Assembly: GCA_021155205.1 (NCBI GenBank)
Contig: JAJNPS010000023.1
Location: 1-64,000 of the forward strand
Length of the DNA stretch: 64,000 bases
Source: Rhodobacterales bacterium
Lineage (GTDB): Bacteria; Pseudomonadota; Alphaproteobacteria; Rhodobacterales; Rhodobacteraceae
Direction of reading: 5' to 3'
A program made the position numbers and the translations under genes. Under the pieces are notes generated by a model. It searched no databases and was not told where the DNA came from. It worked only from the letters and a program-made list of their open reading frames with translations. Each line of letters begins with the position of its first letter. Position 1 is the first letter of the stretch. Positions 56,936 to 64,000 of this stretch are shown piece by piece.

Positions 56936-58009
56936 ATGACAGCAGGCGTTCTTGCCGCCGAGACACTTGGCGATCTGATCGCGCGGGGTGCCATCATCGC
57001 CGACACCCCGATCACGCCGGCGCAAATCCAGCCTGCCAGCCTTGACTTGCGACTTGGCACCACGGCTTACCGCGTGCGGGCTTCCTTTCTTGCCGGTGCT
57101 GGAAACACCGTGGCAGACCGCCTTGCCACGTTCGAGATGCACCGCATGGACCTGACGCAGGGCGCCGTCCTCGAAAAGGGCTGCGTCTATGTGATCCCGC
57201 TGGCAGAAACGCTTGCGCTGCCACAAGGTCTGTCCGCCGTCGCGAATGCCAAAAGTTCGACCGGCAGGCTGGATCTTCTGACCCGCACGATCACCGATGG
57301 CGGCGCCGAATTCGACCGCATCCCCGAAGGGTATCGCGGCCCCCTCTATGCCGAGGTCTGCCCGCGCAGCTTTTCCGTGCTGGTCAGGCCGGGCATGCGG
57401 CTGAACCAGATCCGGTTTCGCGCCGGGCAGGCGATGCTGGCGGATGCCGACCTGGCCGCACTGCATGCCCGCGAGCCGCTTGTCTCCGGCACGGCGGTCA
57501 TTTCGGAAGGACTGGCCTTTTCGGTCGACCTCATGGCCCCCGGCAACGGCATCGTCGGATACCGCGCCAAACCCCATGCCGGGGTCGTCGATCTGGATCG
57601 GATCGGCCATTATGACGCCCGTGAGTTCTGGGAGGAACTGCGCAGCCCCGAGGGTCGCGTGATCCTTGATCCCGGCGCGTTCTACATCCTTGTCAGCCGC
57701 GAGGCGGTGACGATCCCGCCCGACTATGCCGCGGAAATGGCCCCCTACCTTGCCATGGTGGGCGAATTCCGCGTCCATTACGCAGGATTCTTTGACCCCG
57801 GTTTCGGCTATGGCCCGGCGGGTGGGTCAGGCAGCCGCGGTGTTCTGGAGGTGCGCTGCCACGAGGCCCCGTTTGCGCTGGAACATGGCCAGATCGTCGG
57901 GCGACTGGTTTACGAGCGGATGCAGACCCGGCCAGCGCAGCTTTACGGCACCGGCATCGCGTCGAACTATCAGGGTCAGGGCCTGAAACTGGCCAAGCAG
58001 TTCCGCTAG
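56936..58009 (+). CDS. dcd: Tandem-domain dCTP deaminase-like protein
   Basis: 357 residues, about twice the 190 of classical Dcd. Two dUTPase-fold repeats can be seen: the first with IQPASLDLRLG, AKSSTGRLDLLTR and EFDRIPEGYRGPLYAEV, the second with DPGAFYILVSRE and VHYAGFFDPGFGYG...GVLEVRC. Both retain the Glu at the catalytic position (LYAEV and VLEVRC). It would convert dCTP to dUTP for dTMP synthesis. This long form is known in alphaproteobacteria. Its stop overlaps the convergent idi stop. Confidence 0.9.
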   Translation: MTAGVLAAETLGDLIARGAIIADTPITPAQIQPASLDLRLGTTAYRVRASFLAGAGNTVADRLATFEMHRMDLTQGAVLEKGCVYVIPLAETLALPQGLSAVANAKSSTGRLDLLTRTITDGGAEFDRIPEGYRGPLYAEVCPRSFSVLVRPGMRLNQIRFRAGQAMLADADLAALHAREPLVSGTAVISEGLAFSVDLMAPGNGIVGYRAKPHAGVVDLDRIGHYDAREFWEELRSPEGRVILDPGAFYILVSREAVTIPPDYAAEMAPYLAMVGEFRVHYAGFFDPGFGYGPAGGSGSRGVLEVRCHEAPFALEHGQIVGRLVYERMQTRPAQLYGTGIASNYQGQGLKLAKQFR

Positions 58010-58563
58010 CGCGAAAGGCCCACGCTCGCCCCAAAAATCCGCCCCATATGTTCTGTCATGTAGATCCGCAGCCAGGGCGTGAACTTGTCCGGCGTCCGCA
58101 GCACTTCGGCCGACAGGTCATAAAGATCGACCCAGCGGGTGCCCATCACCTCATCCGCGTTGGGATGCAGCGCCAGGCCCGACGCCGCATCGGCCACGAA
58201 TATGTCCACCAGCTCATGCTCGGTCAGCCCGCCGCCCACATCGGCGCGGTATTCCACCCGGTCGGCAAAGGCGGGATAAAGCCCGGTGATCCCCAGTTCC
58301 TCGCGCAGGCGCCGCACGGCACAGGCGGCAGGGTCCTCGTCCCAGCGCGGATGCGTGCAGCAGGTATTCGCCCAAAGACCGGGCGTGTGGTATTTGCCCA
58401 ACGCACGCTGCTGGATCAGGACGCGCGTGCCTTGCGTGACGAACACCGACACCGCCTTGTGGCGCAGCCCGCGCTGATGCACGGCCAGTTTGCCGACCGG
58501 CTGCAAACGTCCATCAACCCAGGCAGGGATCGTCTCTTCCAGCGTCGGGTCGGCCACGGTCAT
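58006..58563 (-). CDS. idi: Isopentenyl-diphosphate delta-isomerase (type I)
   Basis: 185 residues. Nudix-fold enzyme interconverting IPP and DMAPP. The catalytic Cys is in NTCCTHPRW, the metal Glu in RRLREELGI and the second catalytic Glu in TEHELVDIF. It supplies prenyl units for the bacteriochlorophyll tail and carotenoids. Its ATG overlaps the bchP stop, and it is the last gene of the photosynthesis operon in this window. Confidence 0.95.
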   Translation of the reverse strand: MTVADPTLEETIPAWVDGRLQPVGKLAVHQRGLRHKAVSVFVTQGTRVLIQQRALGKYHTPGLWANTCCTHPRWDEDPAACAVRRLREELGITGLYPAFADRVEYRADVGGGLTEHELVDIFVADAASGLALHPNADEVMGTRWVDLYDLSAEVLRTPDKFTPWLRIYMTEHMGRIFGASVGLSR

Positions 58564-59741
58564 GTCCAATTGGGGGATACCAGCCGCAACAGATGCGCGA
58601 CATTCTTGATCCCGATCTTCAGATGCGCCAGCGGGCGTGCCGCGACAAGCTTCTTGTTCATATAGGCCTCGAAGGTCAGTTTCTGAACATCCTGATCGTG
58701 ACACAGGCTGACAAATCTTTCGCGACGTTCATCCGACCTGTAATAGGCATCCTGCATGCTGCGCAGAACCTTGAACACGGTCTTGTGGTCCTTCATGAAC
58801 AGCTTTCGCGCGACGGCAAGATCGCGCACCTTGCCCGATGCCAGAAAGCGTTGCGCCGCCGTCGCGGCCACCCGTCCCCCCATCATCGCGTAGTAGATGC
58901 CCTCGCCCGAGGAAGGTGCCACCACCCCCGCGGCATCGCCCGCCAGCACCACATCGCGCCCGTTGTCCCATTTATCAAGAGGATGCAGCGGAATCGGCGC
59001 ACCCTCTTTCCGGATCGTTTCGCACCCCGTCAGGCCGCTGGAGGCTCGCAGATCGGCGGTGGCCTGCTTGAGATCCACACTATCCACTCCGCTGCCCATA
59101 CCGATCGAGGCGGTGTCGCCATGCGGAAACACCCAGCCGTAGAAATCGGGCGAGATGCGCCCGTCATAGACGACATCGCAGCGTTTGGGATCGTAATTTG
59201 CCACCGTGGTCGGCGCGCGGACAATTTCGTGATAGGCAATCACATAAGGGATCTTGTCGCCGCCCGGCACATGATCGCGCGCCACCACGGACCGTGCCCC
59301 ATCCGCGCCGATCACCAGCCGCGTCCTTGTGCGCTGTTCCTGCCCCGTCGCCTTGTCGCGCCAGACCACATGGTTGCCAGCCGCGTCGCGCTCGATCCGC
59401 AGATAGGTGCCGGTCAGCCGATCCGCTCCTGCCGTGATCGCCCGCACGCGCAGGAATTCGTCGAAATCCTCGCGATCGACCATGCCGACGAATCCGTTCT
59501 CGATATGGATGTCGACGGACCGCCCCGTGGGCGAGATCATGCGCGCGGTTTCAACCTTGGCGACCAGGAGGTGATCGGGAATGTCGAAATCGAGGATCGC
59601 GCGCGGCGGGATGGCGCCACCGCAGGGCTTGATCCGACCGGCCCGGTCCAAAAGCGCCACCTTGTGCCCGGCACGGGCAAGATCCCAGGCCGCCGTCGCC
59701 CCGGAAGGCCCGCCGCCAACGACAAAAACATCCAACGTCAT
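58560..59741 (-). CDS. bchP: Geranylgeranyl reductase BchP
   Basis: 393 residues. FAD-dependent enzyme reducing the geranylgeranyl tail of bacteriochlorophyll to phytyl. The N-terminal VVGGGPSGATAAWDLARAGHKVALLDR is the FAD-binding motif, and GDAAGVVAPSSGEGIYYAMMGGR is the second FAD site. The order bchG-bch2-bchP-idi identifies it over general geranylgeranyl reductases. It starts 1 bp after the bch2 stop. Confidence 0.96.
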   Translation of the reverse strand: MTLDVFVVGGGPSGATAAWDLARAGHKVALLDRAGRIKPCGGAIPPRAILDFDIPDHLLVAKVETARMISPTGRSVDIHIENGFVGMVDREDFDEFLRVRAITAGADRLTGTYLRIERDAAGNHVVWRDKATGQEQRTRTRLVIGADGARSVVARDHVPGGDKIPYVIAYHEIVRAPTTVANYDPKRCDVVYDGRISPDFYGWVFPHGDTASIGMGSGVDSVDLKQATADLRASSGLTGCETIRKEGAPIPLHPLDKWDNGRDVVLAGDAAGVVAPSSGEGIYYAMMGGRVAATAAQRFLASGKVRDLAVARKLFMKDHKTVFKVLRSMQDAYYRSDERRERFVSLCHDQDVQKLTFEAYMNKKLVAARPLAHLKIGIKNVAHLLRLVSPNWT

Positions 59742-59742
59742 G

Positions 59743-61044
59743 TCATTCTCCCGGAACCATGTTTGAGGATTGGCGCATCGCCCGGTCAGGGCTGGTCACG
59801 CGCAGGGCCAGCGCCGCGGCAACCACAAAGACCAGGCCTTCGACGGCAAAGACGCTGCCATAGGCGGCCGCGTCCGTGGCCATGACCGCGCGCATGACGT
59901 CTGCCGCCACCGTGCCGCCAAACGACCCGATGCCGAACCCGATGGCCTGTGCGGCCCCGAACAGTCCCATCCGCGCGCCCTCACGCGCCTCGGTCCCATC
60001 CCGCGCAATCCCCATCATCGCGCCGATCGCTGCCACCGCAAAGACGCCGTTTGCCAGACCCAGCGCAAAGACATTGGCCCGGATCGGCCAGTCGGGCGCA
60101 AACTGCGCGCCATATCCCAGCGCCATCAGAGAAACCCCCGACACCAGACAGCCGCCGACGATCCAGACCCGCAGCGGCACCACGAAAAACCGTGTCAGGA
60201 CCGTCCCCGCCAGCAGGACCGCCAGCATCCCCGTCAATGCCCCGGCATGTTGCCTGCCGCTGAGTTCGGTGCTTTGGCCCACGGTCATGCCAAAGACATG
60301 GCCCGCAAACGGCTCCAGGATCAGATCCTGCAGGTTATAGGCGGTCATCGACGCAAAGACGAAGATCGCAAAGGCCCGGGTGCGCGGTTCGGCCCAGATC
60401 TCGGCCAGCATCGCCCGAAACGGCAGCGCGCGTTTTGGCGGGCGGCGCATCGCACTGCGTTCCTGCCCCCAGATGCCGACCAGCGTCAGCGCGATCGCTA
60501 TCGCCGACACGCCTGCCGTCACCGCCACCAACCGGGTGGCCGAATAGGGATCAAGCAGCTTGCCGGTGACGATGGCCGTCACCACCAAGCCAAAGATCAT
60601 CATGATCCAGATCGCACTTCCCGCCGCCGCCTCTCGTGACGGGTCCACACGCGACGCCAGCAACGCCAGCAGGTTGGTCCCTCCTGCCCCGATCCCAAGC
60701 CCGATCATCAGGAATGACGGCACCGCCGCAATGATCCCAAGCACCGGCTGGCTGCCCATCAACCCGACCGATAGCGCCGCGAAGATGGCCCCCGCCGCCA
60801 ACATCAGAACGCCCCCGATGATCCAGGGCACCCGCCTGCCGCCCTGATCGGCGCTATGGCCGAAATGCGGGCGGAGGAACTGCGTCCCGTAGTACAGCGC
60901 CACCAGCAGCCCCGGCAGCACGGCCGGAAAGGCAAGTTCGACCGTCATCACCCGGTTCATCGTGGATGTCGTCAGCGACACGATGGCGCCAAGCGCGATT
61001 TGCACCAGTCCCAGCCTTGCGATGCCGATCCAGGACAGCGACAT
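59743..61044 (-). CDS. Bch2, PucC/LhaA-family membrane protein of the photosynthesis cluster
   Basis: 433 residues with about twelve transmembrane helices of the PucC (MFS-related BCD) family. It is the counterpart of Rhodobacter orf428/bch2, between bchG and bchP, thought to help deliver bacteriochlorophyll to light-harvesting complexes. The ATG at 61044 overlaps the bchG stop (TGATG). The longer open frame above is antisense-like sequence inside bchG. Confidence 0.93.
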   Translation of the reverse strand: MSLSWIGIARLGLVQIALGAIVSLTTSTMNRVMTVELAFPAVLPGLLVALYYGTQFLRPHFGHSADQGGRRVPWIIGGVLMLAAGAIFAALSVGLMGSQPVLGIIAAVPSFLMIGLGIGAGGTNLLALLASRVDPSREAAAGSAIWIMMIFGLVVTAIVTGKLLDPYSATRLVAVTAGVSAIAIALTLVGIWGQERSAMRRPPKRALPFRAMLAEIWAEPRTRAFAIFVFASMTAYNLQDLILEPFAGHVFGMTVGQSTELSGRQHAGALTGMLAVLLAGTVLTRFFVVPLRVWIVGGCLVSGVSLMALGYGAQFAPDWPIRANVFALGLANGVFAVAAIGAMMGIARDGTEAREGARMGLFGAAQAIGFGIGSFGGTVAADVMRAVMATDAAAYGSVFAVEGLVFVVAAALALRVTSPDRAMRQSSNMVPGE

Positions 61045-61940
61045 CACAGCCCCCGGATCGCAAAGGCGGAAATCATCATGCCCGCGACGTAGAGGACGAC
61101 ACCCGTACCATTGTACCACGGGGCCCTGCCCTTGGGATCGCGGAACAGGACCCGCATCGCGGCCACCTGGCCCAGCAATACCGCGAACACGCCCAATGCG
61201 TGCCAAGGCTTGTCCCAGACCAGCAGCATCGCGATGACCAGGGCCTGCGCCATGCCCATCACCGTGCAGGCGATGCGCGCCGCCACATCGGGACCAAGAA
61301 CCACCGGCAGTGACCGCACACCATGCTGGCGGTCACCCTCCAGTGCCTTGAAATCGTTCAGCGTCATGATGCCGTGCGCGCCAAAGGCATAGAGCAGCGC
61401 CACGATCACGATCTGGAACGACGGGGCCGCGTTCAGCAGGACCGCCGCCCCGGTGAACCACGGCAAGCCTTCATAGGACAGCCCCACCAGTCCCGGCCCC
61501 CACCAGCCCGACCGCTTCAGCCGGATCGGTTCCGCCGAATAGGCCCAGGCGGCGATGACACCCACCACGGTCGCCCCGAACCCCCAAGGTCCCAGCAGCC
61601 ACCCCACCGCCAGCGACAGCGCCGTCATCGCCAGTGCGATCCACAGCCCCCAGCGCCCCGGAATGCGCCCTGACGGGATCGGCCGGTCGGGCTCGTTCAC
61701 CGCATCGACATGGCGGTCACACCAGTCATTCGCGGCCTGGCTCATGCCGCAGACGATCGGCCCCGCCAGAACCATGCCAAGGACCACCAGCGGCCACTGC
61801 GCGCCAAGTGGGACCCCGGCCGACACCGACCCGCACAGATAGGCCCAGACCGGCGGAAACCAGGTAACCGGCTTGATCAGCCGCAGCATGGCGCGCGGCT
61901 CTGGCAGGTGTCGTGACGTCTGCGTGATCCCGATGCTCAT
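61044..61940 (-). CDS. bchG: Bacteriochlorophyll synthase BchG
   Basis: 298 residues, UbiA-type membrane prenyltransferase with about eight helices. It attaches geranylgeranyl or phytyl diphosphate to bacteriochlorophyllide a. The prenyl-binding NDWCDRHVDAVNEPDRPIPSG (first Asp-rich motif) and NDFKALEGD (second) are intact. It heads bchG-bch2-bchP-idi. The PpsR box ends directly before the ATG, which leaves only a weak ribosome site. Confidence 0.97.
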   Translation of the reverse strand: MSIGITQTSRHLPEPRAMLRLIKPVTWFPPVWAYLCGSVSAGVPLGAQWPLVVLGMVLAGPIVCGMSQAANDWCDRHVDAVNEPDRPIPSGRIPGRWGLWIALAMTALSLAVGWLLGPWGFGATVVGVIAAWAYSAEPIRLKRSGWWGPGLVGLSYEGLPWFTGAAVLLNAAPSFQIVIVALLYAFGAHGIMTLNDFKALEGDRQHGVRSLPVVLGPDVAARIACTVMGMAQALVIAMLLVWDKPWHALGVFAVLLGQVAAMRVLFRDPKGRAPWYNGTGVVLYVAGMMISAFAIRGL

Positions 61941-61941
61941 G

Positions 61942-61959
61942 TGTCAAGTAAACAGGACA
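61942..61959 (-). promoter_or_regulatory. PpsR/CrtJ box, bchG-proximal
   Basis: TGT-N12-ACA is perfect and ends 1 bp before the bchG start codon. PpsR/CrtJ binds pairs of such boxes to repress photosynthesis genes under oxygen and light. A bound regulator here would block the translation-start end of the transcript's DNA. Confidence 0.8.
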
Positions 61960-61993
61960 ACCGAGAGTCGGGCAAGACCTTGAAGACCACAAG

Positions 61994-62011
61994 TGTAAAT
62001 TTAAACTGACA
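61994..62011 (-). promoter_or_regulatory. PpsR/CrtJ box, bchG-distal
   Basis: A second perfect TGT-N12-ACA with an A/T-rich centre, 52 bp (about five helical turns) from the first. Its rich A/T content suggests overlap with the promoter of bchG. Confidence 0.8.
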
Positions 62012-62081
62012 CTTTCTGCCGCTGAAAAGGCAGGGGCATCGCCTTTATCCAGCGGTGCGGTCCGACCATGCGCGGGGCCTG

Positions 62082-63497
62082 TCAGTCCTCGTCGCGGTTG
62101 ATCAGCCCGAACTTGCGCAGCTTGACATAAAGCGATTGGCGCGACAGTCCCAGAAGGTCCGCCGCCGCCACGCGGTTGTTGCGCGTCAGTTCCAGCGCCG
62201 TTTCGATGCACATCTTTTCGATGACATCCGTGGTCTCGGCGACGATGTCCTTCAGCGGCGACGATCCGACAAGTTCCATCACATTGCCCGCCCCCTCGTC
62301 CTGCCTTGGCACTGCGGACCGCCGCATTGCCTCGGCACGGCTGGCATCGCGCACGACCAGAACCAGCACCGGATCGGGGCGGTCATTCAGCCAGGTTGCC
62401 GAAATCTCGACCGCGACCTGACCCGAAAAATCCGTGTTCAGCCGCGTGGCATAGAACTTCAACTGTCCCGTGCGCCGCACATTGTCGAACAAAAGCCGCA
62501 GGTCCACCTCGCCCCGCGCCAGGAAATCCGCGAGCGAGCGCCCCCGGATCGCGGCAAAGCTGGACGTGTCGGTCAGGTTCAGGAACGCCTCGTTCGCGGC
62601 GCGCAGGTTGCCGTTCGCATCGGCAAAGACGATGCCATCGACGCCTTCGTGGTAAAGCTGCGTCAGACCATCGGCCAGATCATCGGACCGCGCCACCGCC
62701 GTCGCCGCGACATCAAGCTGGCACAAGAGGATGCGCTCGCCCGCGGCGCGGAACAGGGTCGGCACGACCAGCAGCCGCCGCGTTGACCGGCGGGCCGACA
62801 ATTCCATCGGGAGCTTGCGTTCGGCGGTGGCAAGGTTGGTCAGGCCTTCCAGCAATTCGCCCCGGCGGCGACCATCGAATTCCTGTGCCAGTGGCGCACC
62901 CGTCAATTCGGCGCGCGTGCCGCCCAAAAGTACGGCCGCACTTTGCGACAGATCGATAATCCGCCCGGTTGCGGCCGAGATCAGGACGACCGCGTCGCGC
63001 GCCACTTCCATCAGGACGCGGTAGCGCGTATCGGTTTCGCGCTGCGCCTCGTAGTCGCGCTCCAGAGCCAGCTGTGCCGTCACCAGTTGCTGCTGTACTT
63101 CGGCCACCAGCCGCAAGTCGCGCCCCAGCATCAGCAAGGTTCCGTCCTCGGCAATCTGGTGCACGCTGTAGCGCACCGGATGCGCCCACATCGCAACGTC
63201 GGCATGATTCAGTTCGATTCCCAGGATCGGCAGGCCCTTGGTCTTGCTGTCGGCGCGCCGCGCGGTGAACTTCCGCACGCTTTCCGGCGACAGGATGTCG
63301 ACCAGCGCCATGCCTTCCCATCCGGCAAGCTGGCCGAAAAACCTGTGCTGCGGATTGACCACGACGGAATAGATCTTTTCCGCCGGGGAAATCAGCAAGG
63401 CAATATCGCAGGCCGAGGCGATCACCTCGGTCAGCATTTCTGGCGCAAGGACCGGGATGCGCCCCACATTCATCAAATGTCTGCCGTCAGTGGTCAC
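62082..63497 (-). CDS. ppsR: PpsR/CrtJ, redox- and light-responsive repressor of photosynthesis genes
   Basis: 471 residues. PAS-like domains occupy about 15-130, 155-265 and 280-390, and a Fis-type helix-turn-helix forms the C-terminus (ALELTRNNRVAAADLLGLSRQSLYVKLRKFG). Two cysteines match the redox-sensing pair of Rhodobacter PpsR: Cys259 in ILLCQLD and Cys430 in EKMCIETA at the HTH entry. It represses bch, crt and puc genes at high oxygen. The start is GTG with GGAG 8 bp upstream; ATG eight codons on lacks a ribosome site. Confidence 0.97.
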   Translation of the reverse strand: MTTDGRHLMNVGRIPVLAPEMLTEVIASACDIALLISPAEKIYSVVVNPQHRFFGQLAGWEGMALVDILSPESVRKFTARRADSKTKGLPILGIELNHADVAMWAHPVRYSVHQIAEDGTLLMLGRDLRLVAEVQQQLVTAQLALERDYEAQRETDTRYRVLMEVARDAVVLISAATGRIIDLSQSAAVLLGGTRAELTGAPLAQEFDGRRRGELLEGLTNLATAERKLPMELSARRSTRRLLVVPTLFRAAGERILLCQLDVAATAVARSDDLADGLTQLYHEGVDGIVFADANGNLRAANEAFLNLTDTSSFAAIRGRSLADFLARGEVDLRLLFDNVRRTGQLKFYATRLNTDFSGQVAVEISATWLNDRPDPVLVLVVRDASRAEAMRRSAVPRQDEGAGNVMELVGSSPLKDIVAETTDVIEKMCIETALELTRNNRVAAADLLGLSRQSLYVKLRKFGLINRDED

Positions 63498-63533
63498 GCA
63501 AGCTCCAACTCTGTCGCAACGATCCAGCGCGGC

Positions 63534-64000
63534 CTAAAACCGTCCGGCCCTCGGCCGTGCCTTCGCGACGCCCATGATACCCAAAGCCTCATCAAGATCG
63601 CATGTCACAAGATCGGCACCGGATCTTGCAACCATATCGCGTTCTTCGTCCGCTATGGCGCCGCCGATCGCGACCAGCAACGAATGATTCCCACAACTTT
63701 TCATGGCATTGACCAATTCCGGCAAAGCCGCAAGATGGCGCGAGGATCCGATCGACACAAAGGCTCCGTCGAAACGCCGTCCCGACACCAATGCGCGCAC
63801 GGCATCCAGCGTCGGCCCGATTTCAAGGCAGACCGACACCCCGCGCCGGCGCAGTTGCAAGGCAACCGTCAGCCCGCCCAGCATGTGCTGTTCACCCGCC
63901 GGAACGATGATGAGGACCACGCCGCCGGCGCCGCCCTGCGGTTCCTCGTCAAAAAAGTCTTCCGTCAGGTCGTGCAGCATCGTCTGCAGCCGCGCCGATC
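63534..64000 (-). CDS. ppaA: PpaA/AerR-like regulator, cut by the window edge
   Basis: At least 155 C-terminal residues; the frame is open to the edge, so the start lies beyond 64000. The fold resembles a B12-binding Rossmann domain (VVLIIVPAGEQHMLGGLTVALQLRRRGVSV, then DGAFVSIGSSRHLAALPEL and GGAIADEERDMVARSGADLVTCDLDEAL). Proteins of this family bind cobalamin and modulate PpsR/CrtJ. The position directly upstream of ppsR is that of ppaA/aerR in Rhodobacter. Confidence 0.88.
   Translation of the reverse strand, partial: SARLQTMLHDLTEDFFDEEPQGGAGGVVLIIVPAGEQHMLGGLTVALQLRRRGVSVCLEIGPTLDAVRALVSGRRFDGAFVSIGSSRHLAALPELVNAMKSCGNHSLLVAIGGAIADEERDMVARSGADLVTCDLDEALGIMGVAKARPRAGRF

Overview
The window is chromosomal DNA of a bacteriochlorophyll-a-producing alphaproteobacterium of the order Rhodobacterales. 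High G+C, compact codon use and several diagnostic clusters point there: the iscR-suf operon with interleaved small membrane proteins, the yceD-rpmF-plsX-fabH-ihfA-merR-tRNA-Pro block, cckA, eukaryotic-type icd, and one end of a photosynthesis gene cluster (ppaA/aerR-ppsR-bchG-bch2-bchP-idi) in the order known from Rhodobacter. The exact genus cannot be decided from the sequence alone.

Region 1 (1-2915) is the end of an integrated mobile element: an orphan DNA methyltransferase facing a small unknown gene and a large serine recombinase whose reading frame ends inside a tRNA-Arg(CCG) gene on the other strand, which marks the likely attachment site. Region 2 (2972-11122, minus strand) is a nine-gene iron-sulfur assembly operon: iscR, an IscS-like desulfurase, sufB, an unknown membrane protein, sufC, sufD, two YIP1-like membrane proteins and sufS. 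It is headed by a candidate Irr/iron-control palindrome. Region 3 (11289-18640) is housekeeping: an alpha/beta hydrolase with a small partner, an SDR, an HD hydrolase, an apparently exported inorganic pyrophosphatase, icd, an unknown membrane protein and typA, ending at a repeat-rich convergent junction.

Region 4 (18347-30856) holds alaS, recA with a perfect alphaproteobacterial LexA box, a sulfotransferase-like gene, the hybrid kinase gene cckA with a CtrA-type box in front, an RsmB-like rRNA methylase, guaB, a class I glutamine amidotransferase and a PhyH-type oxygenase. Region 5 (30985-39937) is a complete alpha-glucoside utilisation system: aglEFGAK (importer plus alpha-glucosidase) divergent from a LacI-type regulator and a glucokinase, with two candidate operators and a strong hairpin after the binding-protein gene. 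Imported alpha-glucosides would be hydrolysed by AglA and the glucose phosphorylated by Glk.

Region 6 (39949-51637) mixes esterase, alkA, an MFS carrier, an NDUFAF6-like protein, citramalate synthase (isoleucine pathway), cysS, a TPM-domain protein, an outer-membrane barrel, an Uup-type ABC-F ATPase, an OlsB-like acyltransferase and msrB. Region 7 (51680-58009) is the bamE-like gene divergent from yceD-rpmF-plsX-fabH-ihfA-merR, then tRNA-Pro(GGG) and a double-domain dCTP deaminase. Region 8 (58006-64000, minus strand) is the photosynthesis cluster end: ppaA/aerR (cut by the window edge), ppsR, then bchG-bch2-bchP-idi as an overlapping operon preceded by two perfect PpsR boxes. Idi and BchP supply and reduce the isoprenoid tail that BchG attaches to bacteriochlorophyllide.

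No CRISPR array, rRNA operon or insertion sequence is visible. The most unusual features are the recombinase/tRNA junction, the embedded membrane proteins of the suf operon with its promoter palindromes, the signal-peptide-bearing pyrophosphatase, two tandem 20-bp perfect palindromes between cysS and cimA, and the regulatory boxes (Irr-like, CtrA-like, LexA, PpsR, AglR).
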